From: Miscanthus floridulus
Taxonomy: Eukaryota; Streptophyta; Magnoliopsida; Poales; Poaceae
DNA length: 64,000 bases
NCBI RefSeq assembly: GCF_019320115.1
Contig: NC_089591.1
Coordinates: 19,384,502 to 19,448,501, forward strand
Direction: 5' to 3'
Position numbers and translations under genes: made by a program. The notes below the pieces were generated by a model, which was not told the origin of the DNA, made no database searches, and saw only the letters and a list, made by a program, of their open reading frames with translations. Shown in pieces: positions 22,843 to 32,916 of this stretch; the stretch's first letter is position 1; the number at the start of each line of letters is the position of its first letter.

Positions 22843-23300
22843 GTGGAATCTATTCCAGAAGGAGAACCAGTAATGATGGGTATGTTTCCCATTGTTAAGC
22901 ATCCTGCAATTACCTTATTTGATTCTGGTGCATCCTATACATTCATCAATCGTACATTTGTTGTGAAGCATGGGATAGCTATTGGGGAAACAAAAGAACC
23001 ATATCATATACAGTCACCTGGGGGATGAATCTGTACAAGGGAGGTAGTTCAGCATGTACCTATTGATTTGGGAGGTTATGAGTTCCCTACCAATATGCTG
23101 ATATTAAAGGATCAAGATATAGATGTGATCCTTGGTATGAACTGGTTAACTCAACACGGGGCTATCATAGATGTCCTGCGTAGAACCATAAGGGTAAATG
23201 CACCTAACAGCAAAACCCAACTTCTCATCCAACTTCCCTTTCCTAGGAGTACAGTGGAAATAGTCTATGCAACTATTGTTGAAGAAGCCGAGAAAATTTC
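22843..23300 (+). pseudogene. Tekay aspartic protease
   Basis: Active-site motif LFDSGASYTFIN at about 22915-22950 (D-S-G-A intact) and the family's [16 protein letters not shown] downstream. One TGA at 23026 lies between them. The protease would cut the gag-pol polyprotein. Confidence 0.8.
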
Positions 23301-24640
23301 AGTGGTATGTGAGTTTACGGATGTCTTTCTTGATGATCTGCCTGGTCTACCACCAGACCGAGATGTAGAGTTTAGAATTGATCTGAAACTAGGAACAGCA
23401 CCAGTGTCTAGAAGAGCATATAGGATGACACCCAAAGAACTAGCAGAATTAAAAATGCAACTACAAGAGTTGTTAGACAAGGGTTTCATTCAACCCAGTT
23501 CATCACCTTGGGGATGCCCTGCTATCTTCGTGAAGAAGAAGGACCAAACCTTAAGGTTATGTGTTGACTATCGGCCGTTAAATGAAGTCACCATAAAGAA
23601 CAAATACCCCTTACCCCCGAATTGATTTGCTTTTTGATCAACTTGCGAGAGCTAAGGTGTTCTTGAAGATAGACTTGAGATCAGGCTATCACCAGATTAA
23701 GATCAGATGAGAAGATGTGCCGAAGACAGCGTTTACTACCCGATATGGTCTATATGAGTATCTAGTCATGTCTTTTAGGCTGACCAATGCCCCGGCTCAT
23801 TTCATGTACCTGATGAACTCAGTTTTCATGCCCGAGTTGGATAAGTTTGTCGTGGTGTTCATTGATGACATTCTTATCTATTCTAAGAGCAAAGAGGAAC
23901 ATGCGGAACATGTCCGCATTATTCTACAAAGATTAAGAGATCACCAACTATATGCCAAATTCAATTTTGGTTGGAGGAAGTACAATTTTTGGGTCATGTG
24001 CTATCTGCTGGTGGTATAGCTGTTGATCCGAGCAAGGTAGAAGAAGTCCTTAACTGGAAAGCACCTACCACTGTTCATCAAGTTCGTAGTTTTCTAGGGT
24101 TGGCAGGGTATTATCATCGGTTCATCCCTGACTTCTCCAGAATTGCGAAGCCAATTACTGGACTATTGAAAAATCAAACTAAGTTTGTATGGTCAACAGA
24201 GTGTGAGAAGGCCTTTCAGACATTGAAGAAATTGCTGACAACTGCACCAGTATTATCACAACCTAATATTGAGAGGTCATTTGATATCTATTGTGATGCA
24301 TCTGGAATTGGTATTGGCTGTGTTCTTATGCAAGAAGGCAGAGTCATAGCGTATGCTTCTAGACAACTCAAGAAGTATGAAGAACATTATCCCACCCATG
24401 ATCTTGAATTAGCCACCATTGTTCATGCACTCAAGATTTGGCAACATTATTTATTGGGCAATATCTGTCATATCTATACGGATCACAAAAGTTTGAAATA
24501 TATCTTCACTCAGTCAGAGTTGAATATGAGGCAAAGAAGATGGTTGGAACTTATCAAAGATTATGACTTAGAAGTGCATTATTATCCGGGCAAAGCTAAT
24601 GTGGTTGCCGATGCCCTAAGACGCAAGAGTCATTGCCATT
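23301..24640 (+). pseudogene. Tekay reverse transcriptase and RNase H
   Basis: RT landmarks: [44 protein letters not shown], the catalytic FIDDILIYS (about 23855-23885) and [11 protein letters not shown]. RNase H follows with [32 protein letters not shown] and [10 protein letters not shown]. Damage: a one-base slip in a C run at about 23615, TGA at 23708, a slip near 23965. RNase H itself is open. The domain copies element RNA to DNA. Confidence 0.85.
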
Positions 24641-26179
24641 GTCTGACTTTGGAACCTATGCAACGAACATTGTGTCAAGAGATGGAGCGTCTGAATTTAC
24701 AAATCATAGAACAAGGTTCCCTGTCCAATATTGCAGTTGAGTCCACTATCAAAGATCAGATCATTGCTGCTCAGCAGAAAAGTAAGGGTATAGCCCATAT
24801 CAAGGATAAAGTCAGATTTGGAAAACCAACATGTTTCAAGATTGATGAATTAGATGTTGTATGGTTCAAGGATAGATTGGTAGTCCCCAAAAATCCAGAG
24901 CTGCGAAAGCAGATTCTTGATGAAGCTCATTCTACAAGATACTCCATTCATCCGGGTAGCAACAAAATGTATCATGATCTGAGAAAGAGATATTGGTGGA
25001 CCAAAATGAAAATAGAAATAGCTCAATATGTAGCCAAGTGTGATATTTGTTAGAGTCAAAGTGGTTCATGTGAAGACTGCAGGTCCATTACATTCATTGC
25101 CAGTTCCATCTCGGAAGTGGGAAGATATCTGTATGGACTTCATCGTGGGATTGCCTAGGACATCTGTAGGCTACAATTCAATATGGGTTATTATTGATCG
25201 CCTAACCAAGATAGCTCATTTCTTACCAGTCAGAGATAAATATCGAGCGGAACAGTATGCAAAGCTTTATCTCGATCAAATCTTTAGTCTGCATGGGGCA
25301 CCCAAGACCATTATCTCTGACAGAGGGTCATTGTTCATATCTAAGTTTTGGAAAAGTCTACATGAGTCTTTGGGGACTAAACTTGTCCATAGTTCTGCTT
25401 ATCATCTGCAAACAGATGGACAGACTGAGAGGGTAAATCAAATTCTTGAAGATATGTTAAGAGCATGTGTCCTTTCCTGTGGTGCTAAATGGGATGAATG
25501 CCTTCCCTTAGCTGAATTCTCATATAACAATAGCCATCAAGAGAGCATTAAAATAGCACCATTCAAAGCATTGTATGGCCATAGATGTCAGACACCTTTA
25601 AATTGGTCAGAAGCTAGAGAACGTTGGTTCTTTGGATTGGATGTGGTCAAGGAAGCTGAAGAGAAAGTTAAACTCATACAAGCCAATATGAAGGTAGCTC
25701 AATCCTGACAGAAAAGCTATGCTGATAAGAGGAGACGACCGCTAGAATTCAAAGTGGGAGATCATGTCTACCTCAAGGTATCACCGATGAAAGGAGTTCA
25801 TCGTTTTGGGATTCGGCGAAAGTTGGCACCCCGTTATGTAGGTCCTTTTCAAATCCAACAATGGTGTGGATCGGTCACCTATCGTGTCAAGTTACCAGAT
25901 CACATGTCAGCGGTGCATGATATCTTCCATGTATCTCAGTTAAAGAAGTGTCTTCAAGTACCTGACCAAGTGATCGACTTTGGTAATGTAGAACTAGAAC
26001 CTAATTTGACTTATGCTGAGTACCCCATTAGAGTCTTAGATCAGAAAGATCGAGTCACTCGAAGACGTACAATCAAGTTCTACAAAGTACAATGGAATCA
26101 ACACACTGAAGATGAAGCTACTTGGGAGTCCAAGGATTACTTAGAAGAAAACTTTCCTGACTTCTTCATTTCTATCTAG
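24641..26179 (+). pseudogene. Tekay integrase with C-terminal chromodomain
   Basis: The zinc-binding HHCC region ends in CDIC at about 25050, where TAG and a frameshift occur. The DDE core shows ICMDFIVGL, ISDRGSLFISKFWKS and the downstream Glu region (QTDGQTERVNQILEDMLRAC); TGA at 25706 follows. The C-terminal GPF/Y-type module (YLKVSPMKGVHRFG) is followed at about 26010-26170 by a chromodomain (IKFYKVQW, EATWESKDYLEENFPDFF). Integrase inserts the DNA copy; chromovirus chromodomains are thought to steer insertion toward H3K9-methylated chromatin. Confidence 0.85.
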
Positions 26180-26336
26180 TTGCAATACCTTGTCTATATT
26201 GTAAATTGTCTCATTTGTCAACAGAATGGAAAACCCCCTCACTAGCCTTTTGAATAAAGTTATGATGTGTTAGCTTTACACATTTCCTTTTCCATTACTT
26301 AGCCTTAAGTTTTAAATCTCGGGACGAGATTTCTTT

Positions 26337-26348
26337 AAGGGGGAAGGG
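26337..26348 (+). promoter_or_regulatory. Polypurine tract of the Tekay element
   Basis: AAGGGGGAAGGG immediately before the 3' LTR, the plus-strand DNA primer. Confidence 0.85.
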
Positions 26349-26349
26349 T

Positions 26350-29300
26350 TGTAACACCTCTGGTGTTTTGACCTAGCACTAAAACTTGACACGCCATCAT
26401 ATGCATTGCAAAGCATTCATAAAGTAGAAAATTTTGAATGCATTCACTAAATAAGCTTTATTTCATAATGTTGTTATTTTATGTGATGTGATTCAAAACC
26501 CTAAATAAAGATCATGACCATAAGGGTCAAATTTTATGTGATCATGTGAGGCCATGTGTCATTTGACTCAAATAACCCTAATGGGCCATGTTACTGGTCA
26601 AAAATCAAAGTTAAAGTAAAAGGAAAACAAATCAAATTTGAATTCAAATTCAAATCATAAAAGTCCTTTTTGCCCCTTTTGTCTAATTCAAAATCCATTT
26701 GGAATTTGGGGTTGTGACAAAAAGCAAAGTTGAAGCATATTTTATAAGGATCAACTTTGGTATTCAAAGTTTTTCAAGTTTACATATAAAATTTGGAGTA
26801 ATTTTGAAATGGTTCAAATGCTCAAATGCACCCCAAATTCAAATTTTAAAATGGAGGCAGAATATGAAAATATTCCTTGAAGCAAAGTTGTAGAGTTTGA
26901 AAAGTTGAGCAACTTTCATTTTTGGAGATTTTCAACTTCTTTAGAAAATTTGTGAGTAATTTGAAAAATGAATTCAGTGGCAAATCTGTAAATACTTCAA
27001 AAAATCAAGTTGGCAACAGGGCGCCACCGCCCCACCGCTGGCGTCCTTTCTCCGGCCTTCCAGGTGTGCCTATGCCTGCCCTGGGCTTTGCGCTGGCGCA
27101 GGGAGCACGCTGTGTGTCGATTCCGCGCGCTCCTGGCCAAGCTATAAGACCTAGACGTCGTCGTTGGCTTTTCTTTCCTTCCCTCTGTTTTCCCGACACC
27201 GCCGACTCAACTCCGGCGAGCTTCTCTTGTCTCCTCAGCGTAAGTTAGCCCCGGAAAAGCTGTATTCCAGTTCCGCCTACTCCTTGCGCATCTGACCGAG
27301 CTATTGCTACCGCTTGATTTCACCGAGAGCTCGTTGTCCACGTTCATCTTCCTCGTGGCCGGCAACCTCAACGGAAACTCCGATTCACCGTGGCCTGCAT
27401 CATCCGGTGAGCCGTTGCCCTTGCTTGTTGACTCTATGGCTTCATCTCGATGCTGTAGTGCTTATTCCACTCTTGCCTGCTCGTTTTGCCCACTGCAGTC
27501 GCCGAAACACCATCGTCGACGAGGTCCGCTCCGCCGTGATCCCAGTCACCGTCGAAACGCGTCACCATAGCTTCTCCGGTCTCGCTTGTTGCTCCAACAC
27601 ATTCGGGGTGAGCCACTGATGCTTCCTGAACTCTCTATTTCACTGTTACCAGCCTTGTTTCACCAGCGTAACGCTGTCGTGCCACCGCGTCTGCCATGGC
27701 CGGTGTTAACCTTGTTCCATGTTGTAATCCACCTCCAAAGTACCACAGATCGATGCGCCTAGCTCTTGTGAACATGTTGGTACTTTGGTCGTCGCTGATG
27801 GGCTCACCGTCGGCGAGTTAGCGCCGGTCAGCGCCGTCGATGCCACGGTCAATGCCAGAGGTTAGGGATGACATGTGGAGGCCAACTGTTAGTGAGAGAG
27901 AGAGAGAGAATAGTGTATTTTGATATTTTCTGATTTTGAATAGTGCTGAATCTTTGGAAATTTATAGGAAAATAATCATAGCTCCAAAAATTTTGAACAT
28001 TTGTGTGTAGCTTCTATACATGTTCTAGTATGGTTTAAAAATATGAAACTTGAAATTTGAATAAATTTTTAATGTTCAAATATTCAGTCCATTAATTGAT
28101 AAATGCAATTTCCATGATTTTTGTAGGCCACTGTATAATTCCAAAAATTATGAAATTTGTTTTGGTACACTAATTTGTCATGAGGAAGCTTACATAAAAT
28201 TGTGAGGTCATTTGGAACAAGTTCATTTTTGGGCTTATTTCCAAATTAATTCAAAAATAAATAAAAGCAAACCTTAAGTGTTTGATTAGTGTTTGATCTT
28301 GTTTTGATCATGTTTTGTGACTAGTAGGGTTTCAAGATTTGTTTGGTCAAGTCACATGTGTGGTTCTTGATAGTAGAATTGCAAGTTGGTTTTGTTGGCT
28401 TGCAACTATACCGTGAAGAAACGGTTGAATTCGAAGTGTTGTTATGTTTCATGTACCATGATAGCATCATGTTTACATTATCATCATGTTAAAGCATATG
28501 TTATCATTTCGTGTAGAACCCGAGAGTGAAACAATTCTTGTTGAGCAAGTTCTAGAAGAATCCCCGGTTGTCACGGGATTCGATAATTGTGGTACTAATC
28601 CGGAACCTGAGATCATCAACGAAGGCAAGCCCTGGTTTATGCATTAAACCCTTACCTTGTTTACTTTGAAAAGTTTATCACCTATGTTACCTATTGCATT
28701 AAGTTGATTTAGTTCAAATGTTACCTACTTGATGCATTGCCTACCTTGTTAATTGTTTACCATCCTTGAAGATGTTTTCATTTACAAAGGCATAGAATGC
28801 TTAGTATGCTTTATGGTAGGCTTTCAAAGTAAAAGTTTTGATACAATCAAAGATGGCATATTGGCCAAGGAAAGAAAGAAGATAGAATACACTAGAGACT
28901 AGTCGGGTGACTTATCTTGAATTTTGGGTAATGTTGCCGACTATGTCGCTTAAAGGCCACTCATTATGGATCTTCTGAATGAGACACTTTGTAGTACTGG
29001 TCACATACTCCGGTAAGCCTACTTCGGCTAATCCGATACTAAGACGAATGCCCACGCACTGGGAGTGGAGAGATGGTGGGAGTAGCGTGTACCGTCGTGG
29101 CTAGAATGTGGCTGGATTTGAGGTGTGTTGTGCTCTCGGGTGGCGAGGAGACGGCTTAGTATAGGAGGATCCGGTAGTGAGGTTGATATATGCAAGATTA
29201 AGTTCTATATATGTCGTGTGATAAGGAATCCCTAGCTGGGACTTGAATCAATTCGAATTGCCGGTGCTCCGTGGATATGGAGACTCGATTCATTACAGAA

Positions 29301-30016
29301 GTAATGCAGGACTGGTGAATTACTAAAATATGAGAAAGGAATGGAATGGGAAGGATTGGAATATGGGAAATGTACATTTAGTTGAGATAATGAACTAAAA
29401 GGACTTAGGGGTAAAACTTGAAAATAAGATAAGAATAGTAAGCTTTTGGCAAAGAACTTTGGAATCTTGCTACATCCTTACCTTGACCCAACACCTGCAT
29501 CTCTAAAGTCCTTCACTCCCTTTTACGTTAGGTCAGTCTTGTTGAGTACTTTTGTACTCAGGGTTTGTTAACCCTTGTTGCAGGTGAGTCGCATGCATAG
29601 GCTTGTTTTGGTCCCTGCTGCATGTCCGTGTTTGAAGTCAATGACGATGAGGAATGATGAATGGCCTTTGGACAAGGCACTAGTTTGTATGATAAATAAT
29701 GTTAATGTAATATTATCCCGCTACTATGGTTGTATGACACTTATGGTATTGTAAGTTTGAAAACAACTAGTTTGTAAACTATGTTATCTTAAGACTTCCT
29801 CTATCTTTTACTCTGATATATATATTTAAATAAACTGTTGTAATCTGCAATGTCTGTGATTGGGATCCTGTTCGAAAAAGAAACGTGGATGATTCAGGTT
29901 TCTCGAGGACACCCAACAGACCTGTTAAGTTGTTGAGAACTCGTGTACGCTATCAAAGGTCTATTGAGACAACGATAGATGCACGTGGGCCTAATTTCTC
30001 AGGAGGTTCTGCCACA
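26350..30016 (+). repeat. 3' LTR of the Tekay element (3667 bp)
   Basis: Same ends as the 5' LTR. It carries a 306-bp block (29203-29508) absent from the 5' copy, bordered by AAG on both sides, which explains the length difference. TATAAG at 27143-27148. The following GGTTC is the target duplication. Confidence 0.93.
29203..29508 (+). repeat. 306-bp block present only in the 3' LTR
   Basis: Starts TTCTATATATGTCGTGTG and ends CTCTAAAG; sequences on both sides are continuous in the 5' LTR. The short AAG at both edges suggests a microhomology deletion from the 5' copy rather than an insertion here; the block has no element ends or target duplication of its own. Confidence 0.75.
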
Positions 30017-30309
30017 GGTTCAGAGTAACGAAGGTCGATACGATTGAAAAGCAACATTCTGGTGGTAGAGATTTTAATGTGTTCTATGTAATGCATTACA
30101 TGAACGGGATCATCAAAGCCATGAAACACAAACAAGTTCTTATTATACCAACACACAAATCTCTACTAATTAAATTGAATAATGCGCTCCATGTTACATT
30201 ACTACAACACTGCCTTGTTGTAGTCTGTGCTGCTATCGGATACAAGGGAGCTGACCACTCAAGACATATTTGCGCTTCAAGAATGCCTGGCTACTTTTAT
30301 CCTCGATGA
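30017..30309 (+). pseudogene. CACTA transposon Ulp1-like protease, last part
   Basis: Resumes the exon cut at 17251. The frame gives EKQHSGGRDFNVFYVMHYMN, recognisable as the C48 (Ulp1) block that normally reads G-x-D-C-G-V-F/Y-V-M. Here the catalytic Cys is Phe and the next Gly is Asn, so it could not act as a SUMO-type protease. Ends in TGA at 30307. Confidence 0.55.
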
Positions 30310-31466
30310 GGCCCTACATGGAGACCATGCGGTGTGTTAATTATCAACAACAGTTTAAGTCCTACATCTCTATATCCTAGCCACTACTATCAGCTTATCG
30401 TCTATTATTAAAAGTTCTCTTATATGTGAAGATATTGTATGGATTTGACAAATATATCTGCATGTTGTGTCATGTAGCTATTATGGTCCATCTTAATTAA
30501 TAATTATTGTCAATACCAGATACAGTACCATTCTGTAATGGTCTACATTTTGTATTGAATCATCATTCTTATGTTGTTAACACCACTACATCATACGACT
30601 ATATGACTGTGAGGAAAGCCTTGTCACCATCACATTGTACCATTACCTAGTGGCGGAAGCCATCAACAACAATGCCGGTCCAACCTATGATGCGGCGAGA
30701 TCAAAAAAATCATCACCACCGTCTCAATTAGTAAATCGACACCGAGTACATCCTCATCAAGGTTGGATCATACTACAAGGCAATGGCAGTAATGCCATTC
30801 AAACAGATGGGTAATACATCAAAGTGGTGGTGATGATGTCCTTCACATAGGCGGGTCATGGTACAATGCGATGGAAATAATGAACTGATCACGGATGGAT
30901 CATAAGCCAATACAGTGGTGTGAGTGTACACCCACATAGATGGGTCATGCTCCGATGCAATAGAAACAAGGACTTGATCATGGACCATAAGCCAATACGG
31001 CGGTGTTAGTGTATGCCGACACAGCTGGGTCATGCTCCAATGCAACAGAAGTAAGGACCTTATGAAGGATGGATCATAGGCCAATACAGTGGTGTGAGTG
31101 TACACCACAGACGGTCTTAGATAGCGACGGTAAAGGCTATGACCAACACTACCGATAGCTTACTACTGAGGCCAAAATTAGACTGCAATGTTGGTTACGA
31201 CGTGGCTGTGAAAGGTGTGAGTGTAGTAGTGCGCCTCGGTTAATCTTTTAATGGAGGTAGGCAGCTTAGGGTGACTGCCTCAGTTAATAAGTACTAACCG
31301 AGGTGGTTGTCTTATACTGATCACCTCAGTTAATTAATTAACCGAGGCGAGCAGCCAACCACCTCCATTAAGGATGGATTAACCTTGACCTTTGGGCAGC
31401 GGCGGAAGGCTTGCCCTTCTCGGTTAATCCTTTTTGTCCACCTTGGTTAAGTTTTCTGTAGTAGTG
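30310..31466 (+). mobile_element. 3' terminal region of a CACTA element
   Basis: Non-coding. An ~87-bp tandem array (30843-31108) and a cluster of CGGTTAAT/CCTCGGTTA motifs in both orientations (31225-31450) look like CACTA subterminal repeats. The region ends at 31466 with TTTTCTGTAGTAGTG, the reverse complement of CACTACTACAGAAAA, a canonical CACTA inverted terminus. The 5' terminus was not found. A second TGTAGTAGTG near 31208 could be the end of another copy. Confidence 0.55.
30843..31108. repeat. ~87-bp tandem repeat, three copies
   Basis: GGGTCATG anchors lie at 30853, 30942 and 31027, spaced 89 and 85 bases. Each unit carries AAGCCAATAC..GGTGT..AGTGTA. Antisense open frame over it is a consequence of the repeat. 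Confidence 0.7.
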
Positions 31467-32818
31467 ATGCCTATGGCCTCTACCCTTTGTTTATTTATAG
31501 TTTCCTCCAAGGCCCTCATACATGCAACTAGGAGTCCTATTCCTACTAGGATTCTACACTCAAGTTCTGGTAGAACTAGAAGTCCTAATAGCACACCTCT
31601 ATTAAGTCATATTACAAGTAGGATTTGAGTCACCATACAACAATCTCCACCTTGACTCCAATCCTTTAAAGTCAATGTGCTCCTCCAAGAATTTACTCTA
31701 AATTGGCTCATTTTTATTTATTCATACTCCCACCTTGAGAGTGCCCGCACCACAAGGGCTCATGCACATCACCATATATAATGTGCATGTCGGTTCTAGA
31801 CTGGAGTGCCTGAACCTTCTACATGAGAGCTCCAACATTATGTAGTTTGGTTAACCACACCACCTTCTCCTATGGTCCTCTGTGCCAAAGGTTTGTACCA
31901 CCTGTCCACCTCCAAGCTCCACCTGCTTGTTGGTACTATGTGGTCGGATCATGTCTTCCTTATTCCAACAGCTTACAGCTTGGCCTCTATGACTGTTAGA
32001 TTTTACAACCATCTTTGCAGCCTTGCACTTGACCGCAACTGAGATTTGAGTACCAATCATTGACGAGACAACTTCCTTCTCCTGATAAGGATTTTTACCA
32101 AATCTCCCCATGGTTGCACCACCCATAAGATTTCCTATCACTTGGTATCCTCTAATAATACATACATTTTATAATTATCTACCCTTTGCAAGTAACTCGC
32201 ATGACTCCACCTTGAAGTGATAAGCCACAACCTTGGAGTTCTAGCGACCTCATAGATATTAGATTCTTTTTCAAGCCTGAGATATCAAACTCCCATTAGT
32301 GTGCAATGTATCATGCATCTCCTTAGTGATTGCATACTCCTTGCAATCCGCTAAGTGAACAATTCCATTCACCTGGTGTAGAGATCCTTTGTCAAATATC
32401 TCCCTCACCGAACATGTATGGAAGCAACTTCCTAAATCTAATATACAATCATAAACAGTACCTAGTTGACTGACAATAAGTTCATCACTTTCATCCTCAC
32501 TTGCCACTTATCATTCTCCTCACATAGTCTTCAAACTTAGACAGTCCTTTAATTATCATGTGACCCTCTTTGTCACATAGATAGCATGTATGTTGTGCCT
32601 TGCTCTTTCATTTCTTCCCATGATTCTTAACTCTTCCTGCTCCACCTAAAATAGTCAAAGCTTCATCACCCAAGAATGAAGATTCATGTAGCTTCTTTAA
32701 GGACTCTGCCTCTAACAAGTATGCAACAGTCTCTTTAAAGTTGAGAGTAGTCTTCCCAACAAGAATATTCATCACCAGTTGCTCCCACTATGGTGGTAAG
32801 GATGAAGCCAACATGATG
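31467..32818 (-). mobile_element. Ty1/copia fragment (gag end, protease start)
   Basis: Minus strand. Around 32520-32600 a knuckle remnant C-Y-L-C-D-K-E-G-H has lost its final Cys. 32271-32507 reads SELIVSQLGTV-like text then YDCILDLGSCFHTCSVREIF, the copia protease region with D-S-G-S changed to D-L-G-S, and VNGIVHLADCKEYAI. Plus bases 31640-31740 (CAACAATCTCCACCTTGACT) are common in grass copia elements. No LTR pair is seen. Confidence 0.5.
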
Positions 32819-32916
32819 ACTGTTGGCATTTCTTAGCGTAATCACCAAGTGTGGAGGTTTTAAGTCTATCCTCGACAATGGCACTAGAAATGTATGTTGG
32901 TATTTCTTAGCACCAT
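32819..32916 (-). repeat. Athila-like LTR end scrap
   Basis: Two copies of (T/G)TTGGYATTTCTTAG about 70 bases apart resemble 11822-11910, the 3' end of the Athila LTR. Its right side is the insertion point of the next LTR. Weak, short similarity. Confidence 0.3.

Larger units (their letters stand above)
17252..30016 (+). mobile_element. Complete Tekay-lineage chromovirus (Ty3) retrotransposon
   Basis: LTRs at 17252-20611 and 26350-30016, both TGTAACACC..CTGCCACA, flanked by a perfect 5-bp duplication GGTTC (17247-17251 and 30017-30021). tRNA-Met primer-binding site and polypurine tract are in place. Between them lie an extra upstream frame, then gag, protease, RT, RNase H, integrase and a C-terminal chromodomain in one frame family. 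LTRs over 3 kb plus a chromodomain point to the Tekay (Del) clade. About six substitutions were counted in the first 600 LTR bases, so the insertion is fairly young. Six stops and at least two frameshifts in gag-pol make it non-autonomous. Confidence 0.92.

Noticed and set aside
31208..31466. Complete small CACTA MITE
   Set aside because: TGTAGTAGTG occurs at both ends in the same, not inverted, orientation, so it is not a paired terminus.
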